DNA from: Bacillus pseudomycoides
Lineage (GTDB): Bacteria; Bacillota; Bacilli; Bacillales; Bacillaceae_G
Reading direction: 5' to 3'
Assembly (NCBI RefSeq): GCF_022811845.1
Contig: NZ_CP064266.1
Location: forward strand, 4,464,001 to 4,528,000
DNA: 64,000 bases
The notes beneath the pieces are model-generated. The model was not told the DNA's origin. It saw only the letters and a program-made list of their open reading frames with translations, and made no database searches. Numbering within the stretch: the first letter of the stretch is position 1; each line of letters opens with the position of its first letter. Below are positions 1 through 8,402 of this stretch, piece after piece. The position numbers were made by a program, and so were the translations under genes.

Positions 1-4
1 ATAC

Positions 5-53
5 AAAAAAGCCATCCTTTCCTATGATTCTACAGAAAGAATAGCGCTTTTTT
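5..53. terminator. possible intrinsic terminator at window edge
   Basis: AAAAAAGC at 5-12 can pair with GCTTTTTT at 46-53, with T-runs on both strands. It lies just past the stop of the minus-strand MFS gene and could end it. The loop is long, so the call is tentative. Confidence 0.4.
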
Positions 54-67
54 CGTAAACTAAAAAG

Positions 68-1198
68 TTATTTTAATGTCTTTTTTACAAACAAAATAAA
101 AATTAACAGACTAATAAACCCAGATACAGCACAAACAAAAAATAACATTTGATATCCCATGAGTTGTGAAACAAACCCTAGTATAATAGACCCTAAACCA
201 ATCCCTAAATCAAAAGCAGTAAAAAATGTAGCGTTCGCTACTCCCCTTTTCTCTAGTGGAGCTAATCGTATCATTGCTACTTGAAGAGCAGGTTGTGCTG
301 ATCCGAATCCAACTCCGTACAAAATAGCTGTAATAACTAGTCCGACAAGCCCTTTGGTCATTGTTAGGACGAATAGTGCGACTATCAGTGTAAAAAGCGC
401 AGGAACAATAATGACTCCTTCTCCATGTTTATCAGATATCTTCCCTGCAAGTGGTCTAATTACGGTGAGCGTGACAGCATAAACTAAGAAAAAAGTACCA
501 GCATTAACTTGAATATTTGACGCAAACAGTGGTAAAAATGTTGTAATGCCACCAAAAGTAAGGGATAGGAAAAATGTAACAATAGCGATTGGTAAAACAG
601 TTTTTTCAAAAAATGATATTGGTTTTTTTGATATATGTTGAACTGCTGGAATTTTTGTAGCCAGCGAAAGTATGAATGCAATAAGTGCTAATGCTGTGCA
701 TAGAAGAAATAGATAATGAAATGAAAATGATTTTGCTACCCAAAGACCTAATATTGGTCCTATAGCCATACCTAAAGTCATTGCAAGTCCATACCATCCC
801 ATTCCTTCTCCGCGACGAGATTGTGGAATCACATCAGTCACAGCTGTTCCGATCGAAGTTGTAGCAATTGCCCAGCTGATTCCATGAAGGATACGTAATA
901 CCACTAAAAATGTAACTCCTGTTACCCAATCATAAAAATACATTGTAATTGCAAAAAATAGTAGTCCGCTTATTATAAATACTCGTCGACCATATCGATC
1001 CATTAATCCTCCAACAATAGGACGTAAAATGACTGCCGATATTGTAAACACTCCTATAATAAATCCAACTTGAGATTCACTTCCACCTAATTGTTTAATA
1101 AAAATAGGTAGTGTTGGCATGAGTAAATAAAAACCACTAAATAGTAATAATGCTGTAATGGTCAGCATTATATAGTTTTTTGTCCATAAACGTTCCAT
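68..1198 (-). CDS. MFS transporter (YwoG-like)
   Basis: This is a 376-residue major facilitator superfamily protein, expected to be a proton-driven exporter with about 12 membrane segments. Residues 63-72 (GGLMDRYGRR) match MFS motif A between helices 2 and 3. A second half-repeat copy, RPLAGKISDKHG, lies near the centre. The N-terminus (LWTKNY) resembles that of the second MFS protein at 47359-48558 (LWTKDF), and the two also share helix-by-helix character, so they look like paralogues of the B. subtilis YwoG type. The substrate cannot be read from sequence. The Shine-Dalgarno before the ATG is weak. A long perfect inverted repeat lies about 50 bp upstream of the start. Confidence 0.85.
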   Translation of the reverse strand: MERLWTKNYIMLTITALLLFSGFYLLMPTLPIFIKQLGGSESQVGFIIGVFTISAVILRPIVGGLMDRYGRRVFIISGLLFFAITMYFYDWVTGVTFLVVLRILHGISWAIATTSIGTAVTDVIPQSRRGEGMGWYGLAMTLGMAIGPILGLWVAKSFSFHYLFLLCTALALIAFILSLATKIPAVQHISKKPISFFEKTVLPIAIVTFFLSLTFGGITTFLPLFASNIQVNAGTFFLVYAVTLTVIRPLAGKISDKHGEGVIIVPALFTLIVALFVLTMTKGLVGLVITAILYGVGFGSAQPALQVAMIRLAPLEKRGVANATFFTAFDLGIGLGSIILGFVSQLMGYQMLFFVCAVSGFISLLIFILFVKKTLK

Positions 1199-1245
1199 TG
1201 TAATGTAAGCCTGCTTTCTATCGTTTAATAAGTTGAGAATGGAAA

Positions 1246-1286
1246 GCTCGCATCAATTGGGTCCTAACTGCCCAATTGATGCGAGC
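1246..1286. repeat. perfect 16-bp inverted repeat upstream of MFS gene
   Basis: GCTCGCATCAATTGGG at 1246-1261 is the exact reverse complement of 1271-1286, with a 9-nt loop. It has no following T-run on either strand. It sits 48 bp upstream of the MFS start, so an operator or mRNA-leader hairpin is more likely than a terminator. Confidence 0.6.
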
Positions 1287-1295
1287 TAAACCAAT

Positions 1296-1334
1296 AAAAA
1301 AGCAGTACCACCGCTATAAAAGTGTTGGTACTGC
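1296..1334 (-). terminator. intrinsic terminator of azoR
   Basis: GCAGTACCA (1302-1310) pairs with TGGTACTGC (1326-1334). On the minus strand the stem is followed by six T residues (1296-1301). It lies directly downstream of the azoreductase stop codon. Confidence 0.8.
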
Positions 1335-1361
1335 CATATAGAGTGACAAATGTTTTGTTAA

Positions 1362-1988
1362 TTAGAACGTACTTGCTACTTTATTCGCTTTTTCAAGCCC
1401 TGCAGCAATAATTTCTTCTGCTTTATCTGGGAATTGGTAGTGACCTTCAATTACTATTTTTTCTATATCTTTTGCACCGAAGAAGCCCATCATACTTGCT
1501 ACATATTTAACAGCCATTTCCATTTCAGCTTTTGGTCCTTCAGAATATACACCGCCACTTGCGTTTAATAATGCAATTTTTTTATTTCCAATGAGACCTA
1601 CTGGACCTTCTGACGTATATTTAAATGTTTTTCCCGCGCGGTTTAAGTAATCAATATATGTGTGTAATACAGCTGGAATTGTTAAATTCCATAATGGGAA
1701 ACCAAAAACAACTTTATCAGCTGCAAGGAATTGATCTAAATATTTATCCGCAACAGCTACTGCTTTTGCTTCTTCTGCTGTTAAATCAAATCCTCTACTA
1801 GACTTAAATGTGCCGTTAATCATATCTACTCCTACATATGGCAATTCCTCGTTGTATAAATCAAGCTCTACTACCGTCTCATTTGGATGAGATTCTTTAT
1901 AACTTGCTAAAAAAGCCTCATATAATTTCACACTAACTGCTTGTTCTGCTGGACGATTGTTTGCTTTTACAAATAAAACTGTTGTCAT
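1362..1988 (-). CDS. azoR: FMN-dependent NADH-azoreductase
   Basis: The 208-residue length and motifs fit the AzoR/flavodoxin-fold quinone and azo reductase family. Such cytosolic enzymes reduce quinones and azo bonds by two electrons using NAD(P)H and FMN. The FMN-phosphate segment follows strand 1 (FVKANNRPAEQAVS, residues 6-19). The flavin-site motifs FPLWNLTIPA (97-106) and NASGGVYSEG (142-151) are present. The start ATG has an AGGAGG-type site immediately upstream. Two AGTCAA-N5-TTGACT palindromes lie 90-160 bp upstream and match those beside the marR gene at 4063, so it probably belongs to that regulon as an electrophile or quinone stress gene. The product call is firm; the regulation is inferred. 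Confidence 0.92.
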   Translation of the reverse strand: MTTVLFVKANNRPAEQAVSVKLYEAFLASYKESHPNETVVELDLYNEELPYVGVDMINGTFKSSRGFDLTAEEAKAVAVADKYLDQFLAADKVVFGFPLWNLTIPAVLHTYIDYLNRAGKTFKYTSEGPVGLIGNKKIALLNASGGVYSEGPKAEMEMAVKYVASMMGFFGAKDIEKIVIEGHYQFPDKAEEIIAAGLEKANKVASTF

Positions 1989-2078
1989 GCTTTTTTCCTC
2001 CTATTACTCACTCTTGCGTTTTTCTATATTTACTCACTAAAAAGGGGTATCCTATTACTTTTATAACAAAAATAATAT

Positions 2079-2095
2079 AGTCAACTTAATTGACT
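2079..2095. promoter_or_regulatory. MarR-type operator 1 upstream of azoR
   Basis: AGTCAA CTTAA TTGACT is a 17-bp palindrome. The same half-sites and spacing recur at 2128-2144, 3976-3992 and 4025-4041. Binding by the regulator encoded at 4063 is inferred. Confidence 0.7.
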
Positions 2096-2123
2096 TCGTT
2101 ATGCATTTTACAATAGAATTCCA

Positions 2124-2148
2124 ATACAGTCAATCTGGTTGACTGTAT
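2124..2148. promoter_or_regulatory. MarR-type operator 2 upstream of azoR
   Basis: AGTCAA TCTGG TTGACT is flanked symmetrically by ATAC and GTAT, making a 25-bp palindrome. It is centred 49 bp from operator 1. Confidence 0.75.
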
Positions 2149-2187
2149 TTTTTAAAATTTATATTTCACCACTAATTTAATCTAGCA

Positions 2188-2832
2188 TTAGCAATCCCCA
2201 TCTATACTACATTGCAGTCCATCCAACTCATTCTCTTTATTCTTTTCTATTTCTTGATCAATTGCCTTTGCTAATTTTTCTTTGCTAGTAAAACCTTGAA
2301 TAACTTCGTCACCAATAATGAACGTTGGAACAGCCATAATTTGTGCTTCTACATGGGCATGCTTTATAGCTTCTCGATGCATTTTTTGGTACTTTAGTGA
2401 TACTAATGCTTCTTTAAATGCTTCCTGAGAAAGTCCCACTTCGTCCGCTAATTTTGTTAATACTTCGATGTCTTCAATACTTTGTTCCTCTTGGAAATGT
2501 GCAATAAACACTCTATGGTGAAACTCATTTCCTTTTCCATGTTCCTTTGCAAATTGGTAACCTTCAAACGCAAGGTGCGTATACGAACGCAAATGTGGTA
2601 ACTTTATTTCTAATCCTAATTTTTTAGCAGTAGGATAAATAAATGAATTCCAAGCTTCCATTACACGAGGTTGAATCCGTGGATCAATCTTCGGAGATGG
2701 ACTAGGACGCAATTCAAATGGCATCCATTCTACTTTTACACCTTTTTCCTTTACAACCTCATCTAAAGGACCTGTTCCTAAAAAACAAAATGGACATATA
2801 AAATCAGAATAAACTTTAATTTTCACAGTCAT
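2188..2832 (-). CDS. DsbA-family oxidoreductase (FrnE-like)
   Basis: A 214-residue thioredoxin-fold protein of the DsbA/FrnE group, with the redox motif CPFC at residues 13-16 right after the first beta strand. The helical insertion and the C-terminal motif VPTFIIGDEVIQG (cis-Pro loop and following strand) fit FrnE-type cytosolic disulfide oxidoreductases. There is no signal peptide. The C-terminus adds two further cysteines (QCSIDGDC). It lies upstream of azoR on the same strand, separated by about 200 bp holding two operators. The neighbourhood suggests thiol or quinone stress, but its exact substrate is unknown. Confidence 0.88.
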   Translation of the reverse strand: MTVKIKVYSDFICPFCFLGTGPLDEVVKEKGVKVEWMPFELRPSPSPKIDPRIQPRVMEAWNSFIYPTAKKLGLEIKLPHLRSYTHLAFEGYQFAKEHGKGNEFHHRVFIAHFQEEQSIEDIEVLTKLADEVGLSQEAFKEALVSLKYQKMHREAIKHAHVEAQIMAVPTFIIGDEVIQGFTSKEKLAKAIDQEIEKNKENELDGLQCSIDGDC

Positions 2833-2855
2833 ATATACGTTCCCTCACTTTTCTT

Positions 2856-2903
2856 TTTATCGTGCTATTTGTAACTATACAAGTTACAAATAGCGCGATA
2901 AAA
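2856..2903. repeat. long inverted repeat (possible terminator or operator)
   Basis: TTTTATCGTGCTATTTGTAAC (2855-2875) pairs with 2883-2903 with one mismatch and a 7-nt loop. It lies between the DsbA-like gene start and a small remnant gene. No clear T-run follows on the minus strand, so its role is open. Confidence 0.55.
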
Positions 2904-2911
2904 TATACACT

Positions 2912-3100
2912 TTATACGAAGAATTTATTTTTATTTACTAATGATGTAACGAGTTGTTCCATTTCCATATTCTCTAATACTTGACCCATCGCTTCTTGTG
3001 TGTGGGCTAAAATAATTTGTATATTAGCTCCCATAGGACAAGTGAAATTCGTTTTTTTATGGAAATGAATCAACTTTTCCTCTTCTACATCATCCTCCAC
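2912..3100 (-). pseudogene. unidentified remnant, 62 codons
   Basis: A short acidic-then-basic open frame starts at a GTG with no convincing ribosome binding site. The same frame continues upstream past one in-frame TGA into about eleven more coding-looking residues ending LLDMY. This suggests the 3' part of a decayed gene. The peptide has a cysteine (FTCPMGANIQ) but no family I can recognise. It could also be a small functional gene. Confidence 0.3.
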
Positions 3101-3326
3101 TCAATACATGTCTAATAAGGTATCTACACTGGTTTTTTAGAAAAAGAAAATCGTTTCTTTTGAAACTGATATTTTCTAATCCTATCTTGATAACGATGGT
3201 ATACCGACAGGGAAATGAGAAAACTCTAATTTTTCTTAATGTGAGGTCTTCCCAGTTTGCGTATAATATACCGATTATGAATACAAATTTATCTTAGTTC
3301 GATGACAATGTAGCAATACATTGACT

Positions 3327-3911
3327 TTACAATATTTTTTTAAAACTATAATCCATTTCTCCAGCTAGCGCTTCAGGCGTATCACCTGTTTCTCTGAAAT
3401 CATGTGTATAAATTTCTTCAAATGGTCCAAAGTCTATTTGCTTATAAAACTCAAAACAAGGGAATCCATCATGTGTACCTTGAATATCGACAGTACCATC
3501 TTTTTGGACACGTACAGTTAATAGATAGTCAACAGGAGGTGCATATACATTTAATGGTTGGCTAGCACTTGCACTCATTTGAAACTTGACGTCATCAGAA
3601 CTCCATACAATATCAGTGCACAAAATATCTTCCGTACTAGCTTTTCCTGTTCTTTTATTAACAGAACCATCTAGTGTTGTGACTTTTTCTGTTGTTATAC
3701 CAGTATTTGCATATGAAAAAATTTCTTTTTTATAAAAATCTACAACTACTTCCTGTTCAACTCTTGAACGCATAGTGTTTACAGTATAAGGGGTAAATTC
3801 ACGTGAATCACCTTCGAATTGAATTATATTACCCGTTTGAGTATCCTTCATAGGTTCAGTCCAAGACATTGGAATAAATACACTTGCTCTAATTTTAACA
3901 ATGTGAGTCAT
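3327..3911 (-). CDS. DUF3238 domain protein
   Basis: A 194-residue soluble protein that resembles the B. cereus-group DUF3238 family over its whole length. Characteristic stretches are VFIPMSWTEP near the N-terminus, VDFYKKEI around residue 60, APPVDYLLTVRV and GFPCFEFYKQIDFG in the C-terminal third, and a final TGDTPEALAGEM. No catalytic residues are apparent and no function is established. It has no signal peptide. It is divergent from the marR gene at 4063, and the 150-bp region between them holds two 31-bp palindromic operators, so it is probably co-regulated with marR. The start ATG follows a GGAGG-like site. Confidence 0.75.
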   Translation of the reverse strand: MTHIVKIRASVFIPMSWTEPMKDTQTGNIIQFEGDSREFTPYTVNTMRSRVEQEVVVDFYKKEIFSYANTGITTEKVTTLDGSVNKRTGKASTEDILCTDIVWSSDDVKFQMSASASQPLNVYAPPVDYLLTVRVQKDGTVDIQGTHDGFPCFEFYKQIDFGPFEEIYTHDFRETGDTPEALAGEMDYSFKKIL

Positions 3912-3968
3912 ATAGAACCTCCATAGTATATTGATATTTTATTAAATCATATTTCTTTCATAACAAAA

Positions 3969-3999
3969 GCAATATAGTCAATTCGATTGACTATATTGC
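3969..3999. promoter_or_regulatory. 31-bp palindromic operator (DUF3238 side)
   Basis: AGTCAA TTCGA TTGACT is extended on both sides by ATATTGC and its complement, a perfect 31-bp palindrome. It is centred 73 bp upstream of the DUF3238 start. Confidence 0.8.
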
Positions 4000-4017
4000 T
4001 TATAGTACAATGAGTTT

Positions 4018-4048
4018 TAAATAAAGTCAACTCGTTTGACTTTATTTA
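4018..4048. promoter_or_regulatory. 31-bp palindromic operator (marR side)
   Basis: AGTCAA CTCGT TTGACT is flanked by TAAATAA and TTATTTA. It ends at the marR ribosome binding site (4048-4054), the usual position for an autorepressor site. Confidence 0.8.
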
Positions 4049-4062
4049 AGGAGGTTTTATAC

Positions 4063-4536
4063 ATGAATCAACGAGTATTTAGTGAATTAGATCTTACATC
4101 ACTTTTGTCATTATCCTTTAGTACGGTGATTAATGAACTACATGATAGATTGAATGAATTGGGGTTTGGAGATATTAGACCTGCACATGGTTTTATGTTT
4201 AAATGTATTACCCCTGATGGAGCAACAGGTATAGAACTAGCCGAATACTTAGGAATTACAAAACAAGCTGTAAGTAAAATGGTGGATTATCTTGAGAAGA
4301 GTGGTTATGTAATGCGTCAAACTCATCCCACTGATAAAAGAGGGAAGATTATCGTTTTGACCGAACGAGGTTGGTTAGTATTAAAAGCAAAAGAAGAAAT
4401 ACTAACTGATATTGAGAGACGCTGGATTGAAAACATAGGTGCTGAGCGCATGCAAATGCTCAAAGAAGATTTAACAAAATTAGTTTATGAAACAAATGAA
4501 GGTAAATTATCATTGAGGTTTAGACCTGTTTGGTAA
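4063..4536 (+). CDS. MarR-family transcriptional regulator
   Basis: A winged-helix MarR regulator of 157 residues. The helix-turn-helix and wing are visible as GIELAEYLGITKQAVSKMV followed by a KSGYVMRQTHPTDKRGKII wing. The start at 4063 is chosen because AAGGAGG lies at 4048-4054; an earlier in-frame TTG at 4036 falls inside the operator and is unlikely. The gene is divergent from the DUF3238 gene. Two palindromes lie in the shared promoter region and two more lie upstream of azoR, so it probably represses itself and both targets until a ligand or oxidant inactivates it. No sensing cysteine stands out except one near the middle (FKCITPDG). Confidence 0.88.
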   Translation: MNQRVFSELDLTSLLSLSFSTVINELHDRLNELGFGDIRPAHGFMFKCITPDGATGIELAEYLGITKQAVSKMVDYLEKSGYVMRQTHPTDKRGKIIVLTERGWLVLKAKEEILTDIERRWIENIGAERMQMLKEDLTKLVYETNEGKLSLRFRPVW

Positions 4537-4552
4537 ATATAGAGTGTCTCAA

Positions 4553-4735
4553 AATATTAGATTGATGGGTATAGGGTAGCACCACATCGCCATCAAGTTG
4601 AAATTTTATAATGCCCCTAAAACGAAAATTTTGTTTCTTTTATAGCTACAAAGTTCATTTTTATCGTTTTGGGGGCAATCCGTTCTATTAGGTTGATGGG
4701 CATGGGGTATCTCCACACATCCATCAACTTAAGGA
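4553..4735. repeat. structured intergenic repeat with two TTGATGG hairpins
   Basis: Two similar units of about 40 bp (4560-4600 and 4690-4732) each begin TTGATGGG and end CCATCAA, so each folds back on itself. Between them GCCCCTAAAACGA (from 4613) pairs with TCGTTTTGGGGGC (to about 4678). It looks like an interspersed B. cereus-group repeat. The family is not identified. Confidence 0.55.
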
Positions 4736-4805
4736 TTTAGACTATTTTTGAAGTTAAAAGCACGTTACTATTCTCTTATGTTAATGAGGAAGGGGGACGT
4801 GCTTT

Positions 4806-5193
4806 TTGAACAGCTCCCTGTCAAGTAGACAGTGGAAATAATAAAAATACTTTAAGCGGCTTGAACCCTGTATTCCAATGGGCTTAAGCCGTTTAATCTT
4901 TCTTGGTAACGTTCGTTATTGTAAAACTGGATATAATCATCTATTGCTTGTTGTAACGCTTCAAATGTTTCATATTTATGTAGGTAATATTTTTCACATT
5001 TCAATGTTCCCCAAAACGATTCCATTGGTCCATTATCTATACATTTTCCTACACGGGACATGCTATGAATCATGTTTGCTTTTTCTATTTTTCTCTTAAA
5101 CCCATGTGACGTATATTGATACCCTCGATCACTATGAATCAATGGTTTTTCATTCTCTTTTAATATAGTGATAGCTTGGTCCAATGTTTGATT
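4806..5193 (-). mobile_element. IS3-family (IS150-like) right-end remnant
   Basis: The last 113 codons of an IS3-type transposase are present, ending at 4852. They carry the second catalytic Asp (HSDRGYQYTS) and the Glu (NGPMESFWG) with the family's 35-residue gap, and the C-terminal YNNERYQERLNGLSPLEY block. Terminal-repeat-like sequence lies at about 4808-4831. OrfA and the first two thirds of OrfB, including the first catalytic Asp, are absent, so it cannot transpose by itself. The inner edge at about 5193 is joined to an alpha/beta hydrolase gene. Confidence 0.8.
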
Positions 5194-5820
5194 TACTTCA
5201 GAAACTATATTTTTATTAGCTAGATTCCAGGCAGAAATGCTCTTAATCATCTTTAAATTATCATCAAAATAAGTTCCTTTATCCGTAATGGGAAGGTACT
5301 TCTCTGGATTCATATTTACTGCCAGCCTTGCAATTCCAGTCGGGGCTAAAACGCTCAAATACTGGGGCATGGTTGGAGCAGGTTCATTAAAATACTCCAC
5401 CACTTGCGGCAAAGTACAATCAATACCTATGATTGCCTTAATTTCATCAGGGTATTTATTAGCATAATACATGCTGTAAATGCCAGAAACGGAATGAGGC
5501 ATTAATATGTATGGCCCTTCTATATTGGCTTTTTTAAGTGCGTCTCTTATTTCCTCTACGATGTTTTCAACTGTTCGTTCCTTATTTGTGATATCACTCC
5601 AGCCATATCCAAATGTCTCTATCACTACTATTCTATTATTCTTTGATATTTCATGCATTAAAGGTTCATAATCCAATGCGAGTGCTGCCGTACCCGCACC
5701 ACTTAATAAGACAATAGTGTTTTCACCTTCACCCTTTGTATATACATGCATTTTCTCACCATTCACGTCAACTAATTGACCTAACGGAGGATATTTATTT
5801 CGTTCATTTAATAAAGACAA
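4852..5820 (-). pseudogene. alpha/beta hydrolase fused to transposase tail
   Basis: The 322-codon frame is a chimera. Residues 1-209 are the N-terminal two thirds of an alpha/beta hydrolase: beta-strand/oxyanion region LLSGAGT, then PHSVSG with the likely nucleophile Ser112. Residues 210-322 are the C-terminus of an IS3-family transposase read in the same frame. The hydrolase has lost the part that would carry its acid and histidine. Neither half should be active, although the frame is open and could be translated. The junction lies near 5193. It was most likely made by insertion followed by deletion, not by selection for a fusion. Confidence 0.8.
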
Positions 5821-5870
5821 ATAAAAACTAGCAAAATGAAATTTGCTAGTTTTTATTTACTTCGGGACTA

Positions 5871-6209
5871 CTATTCATCAGAATCATCCCCAAACATTAC
5901 ATTATCGATTACTTCCCTGTCTTTTGCAATCCCCTCTATTGTCTCAATTAAATTTTTCACCATCTCAAGTGTAATTAGTTCTTCCTCTTCATAAAGCTTT
6001 ATACTTGCTCCCATTGAAAGTAATTCCTCAGCAAATTTCACTAACGATTTCAATCGATCTGCATCATCATAGTTATATTCCATTACAGGCTTTTCTATTT
6101 TCATATTTTGTTTGATTTTACTTATAGATTTCGATGTTTTCTTTCTAATCAAAGGAAGATACTTATTAGAATTCGAATCATGAAGCACTACTAGATTCAC
6201 AGTGACCAA
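5871..6209 (-). CDS. small acidic protein, putative immunity-cluster member
   Basis: An unrecognised 112-residue protein. A basic N-terminal half (RKKTSKSISKIKQN) is followed by an acidic helical C-terminal half ending GDDSDE. It shares layout and several positions with the 117-residue protein at 36399-36752: hydrophobic N-terminal strand, a MEKLKELVDNLLELGAEI-like helix here read as RLKSLVKFAEELLSMGASI, and an acidic tail. The two are probably distant paralogues. Both sit at the edge of immunity-gene patches, which suggests but does not prove an anti-toxin role. It is transcribed after the gene at 6261, 51 bp away. Confidence 0.6.
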   Translation of the reverse strand: MVTVNLVVLHDSNSNKYLPLIRKKTSKSISKIKQNMKIEKPVMEYNYDDADRLKSLVKFAEELLSMGASIKLYEEEELITLEMVKNLIETIEGIAKDREVIDNVMFGDDSDE

Positions 6210-6260
6210 ATCTATCTTCCCTCCTCCAATTAAAATTCTATTCTTCCATCACTTAAACCA

Positions 6261-7067
6261 CTATGATAATTTAAACCCATAAAAATATTTTTGACCTCTT
6301 TCCCAACTTCTTTTCGAGATAGCATCTATATAGGTTACAAAATCTTTATAGTTATCATTACGAATTATCGTATTATAATCAGCAGGTACTTTCTCTCCTG
6401 TCCAAATTGATAATAAGGATGGTATCAACTCCATTTTTAATGGTTCTTCATGATTTACTGCTCTTATGACTCTTTCAAACAGTTTCTTTGTTAAATCCCC
6501 AGGAAACGCTGGGCTCTGATAGCAATAATACTTTTCCATATCACAGTCTTTTGTGTGATTAAGATAAAATTCACCAATCTCGTCTACACTTACTTCTTCC
6601 CCGATAACATCTTGATAGTTTATAAAAAAGTCAATAGAATCTCTTATGATCATCGAAGTATCTGTTATTTCATCCCACTCTTCAAGTAACACTAATAAAT
6701 ACGGAATAACCTCCATAGAGAGCGATGTAACAGTTGCTGATGAAAATGTATCTACTGCGTATTCACTTGCTGAAGCTAAAAATATAAGATTATTAGAATT
6801 CCTAATATCTTCATGAGTAGCAATAGAACAAAAAATTCGAATACATAAGTTTAATATTTGTTCATCATTCGTATGATTCATTAGTTGGACTAGCAGTTGT
6901 TTTTGTGAAAAATCACCAGCCTTAAACAGCTCTATTACATTTAACAAAACTTCTTTTTCTGTTGTAGCATTCAAAACCTTCTTTTTTATATCTGAAATCG
7001 ATTCAATTGGTCTATTCCCATACCAAATACGATTCATTATATTTGTACCTTCAATCAAAACATCCAA
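6261..7067 (-). CDS. putative immunity protein (Imm47-like)
   Basis: A 268-residue soluble, mostly helical protein. Its N-terminus (IMNRIWYGNRPIESISDIKKKV) and following helical-repeat-like region recall the Imm47 family of polymorphic-toxin immunity proteins, but that assignment is from memory and is not secure. There is no signal peptide or membrane segment. It lies between a SUFU pseudogene upstream and the small acidic protein downstream, all on the minus strand and closely spaced, as in immunity arrays. The first ATG is used; an internal ATG at residue 11 (MNRIWYG) is an alternative start. Confidence 0.55.
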   Translation of the reverse strand: MDVLIEGTNIMNRIWYGNRPIESISDIKKKVLNATTEKEVLLNVIELFKAGDFSQKQLLVQLMNHTNDEQILNLCIRIFCSIATHEDIRNSNNLIFLASASEYAVDTFSSATVTSLSMEVIPYLLVLLEEWDEITDTSMIIRDSIDFFINYQDVIGEEVSVDEIGEFYLNHTKDCDMEKYYCYQSPAFPGDLTKKLFERVIRAVNHEEPLKMELIPSLLSIWTGEKVPADYNTIIRNDNYKDFVTYIDAISKRSWERGQKYFYGFKLS

Positions 7068-7088
7068 CTCCCTTGTAATGACCGTTTT

Positions 7089-8249
7089 CTATACCCCCAC
7101 ATTTACTCTTTTCATATCAAGAATATCTGTGATTCCTTTTTCATTCATTTTATTTAATAAGTATGTATAACCTTTCTCTAAAGCAAGATTTCTTTCTTCT
7201 TCATAAATAGGGAAAAGTGTATAAAAATTAATGATATTACCTTCTAGAGTCACTAATTTCTCCAACCCCTTTTCTTGTACATTACATACCATAATACATG
7301 ATAGCTTTGTTTTAGGTGCAAAGGGCTGTGGTGGTTCTCCATTTGGAAGAATCACTCCTTCGGTTAGCCATCCGTCATAACTATGAGGAATATGGGCTGT
7401 TTTTCTTAATCATCCAAATGGCCAGTAAAAGCTTTGATCCTTCAAATCCTTTTTATTCGTTGGCCAGTCTACAGGTAACTTTTGTATCAATTCAGCATAC
7501 TTAAACTCACTTGCTTCTTCCGAATTGTCCATCGGATAATCACTCATCCCTGTTGTCACAAGAGTTATGAAATGATTCTCTTTAGATGGTGGTATGATAT
7601 GAATATGAATCCCTACTCTACTTCCAGGTATAATTTCACTTATAGTCATAATTGGAGCCCCGAAGTATTTTGTTACATGTTCTAAAATTTTATCATGTTG
7701 ATCTTGATTATCGTAATTCGTTCTATTCGAATTACTCTCATTCATGTTTTCTAATAATGTAACAACGTCAGTTTGTCCCTGCTCTCGAGCAAAAGCCAAT
7801 GCATCTATATTTGTCATGAATTCACCACTATACTTAACCTTTGTATCAATACCACTTTTAATTAGAAGCTCTGCAATATCTACATGACCATTACTTATTG
7901 CACCAAATAACGGATTCCTTTCTGGTTCAGTGACATCCATCTTTGCACCACAGGACAATAAATATGTGACAATATCTATATGTCCTTTTGAAGCTGCCTC
8001 ATTGATTGCCCCACCTCCGTATACACCACCATTTTGATTCACGTCTGCTCCTAAGGCTATAAGCTGCTTAACAATCTCAAGTCTTCCTTTTGAAGATGCG
8101 ACATGGAGCCATGTCCCAAAAGCTGTCATCATATGTAATCTCTCAATATCATTACCAATCAGTTCAATAACTCTTTCCGTATTACCTAGCTTAATTGCTG
8201 AGCGAATTTCTTTTGCAGTGTGTATATGATTCATAATTTCTCCTCCCAT
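7089..8249 (-). pseudogene. ankyrin-repeat SUFU-domain protein split by a TGA
   Basis: Two open frames in the same register (8249-7413 and 7409-7089) are separated by a single TGA at 7410-7412. Together they encode about 386 codons. Residues 1-175 are ankyrin repeats (for example TWLHVASSKGRLEIVKQLI and NPLFGAISNGHVDIAELLI), followed by a suppressor-of-fused domain. The N-terminal part of that domain precedes the TGA (VTTGMSDYPM, SFYWPFG). The C-terminal part follows it (LPNGEPPQPFAPKTKL, INFYTLFPIYEEE). The coding-like sequence LRKTAHIPHSYDGW continues straight after the TGA, so this is one nonsense change or a sequencing error. SUFU proteins of this type act as immunity proteins in toxin loci. 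Confidence 0.8.
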
Positions 8250-8376
8250 TGCGCTACATCACCTATTTATTTAACATAAAACAATCGTATATCATAATAT
8301 AGATATTTTTAACAATTACTAAAATTAATTATATTACAAATAAACTTAACGTAAACTTCAATTCACTCAAAAACAA

Positions 8377-8402
8377 AGAGGATCTAAAATACGAGATCCT
8401 CT
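8377..8402 (-). terminator. terminator of immunity sub-operon
   Basis: AGAGGATC (8377-8384) pairs with GATCCTCT (8395-8402). On the minus strand it is followed by a T-rich run. It overlaps the end of the frameshifted gene at 8384-8792. Confidence 0.65.

Noticed and set aside
7410..8249. TGA recoding (selenocysteine or Trp) in the SUFU gene, pepP and toxin remnant
   Set aside because: No SECIS-like element or recoding genes are visible, and normal genes in the window use TGA as stop, for example hscC. Simple nonsense mutations are more likely.
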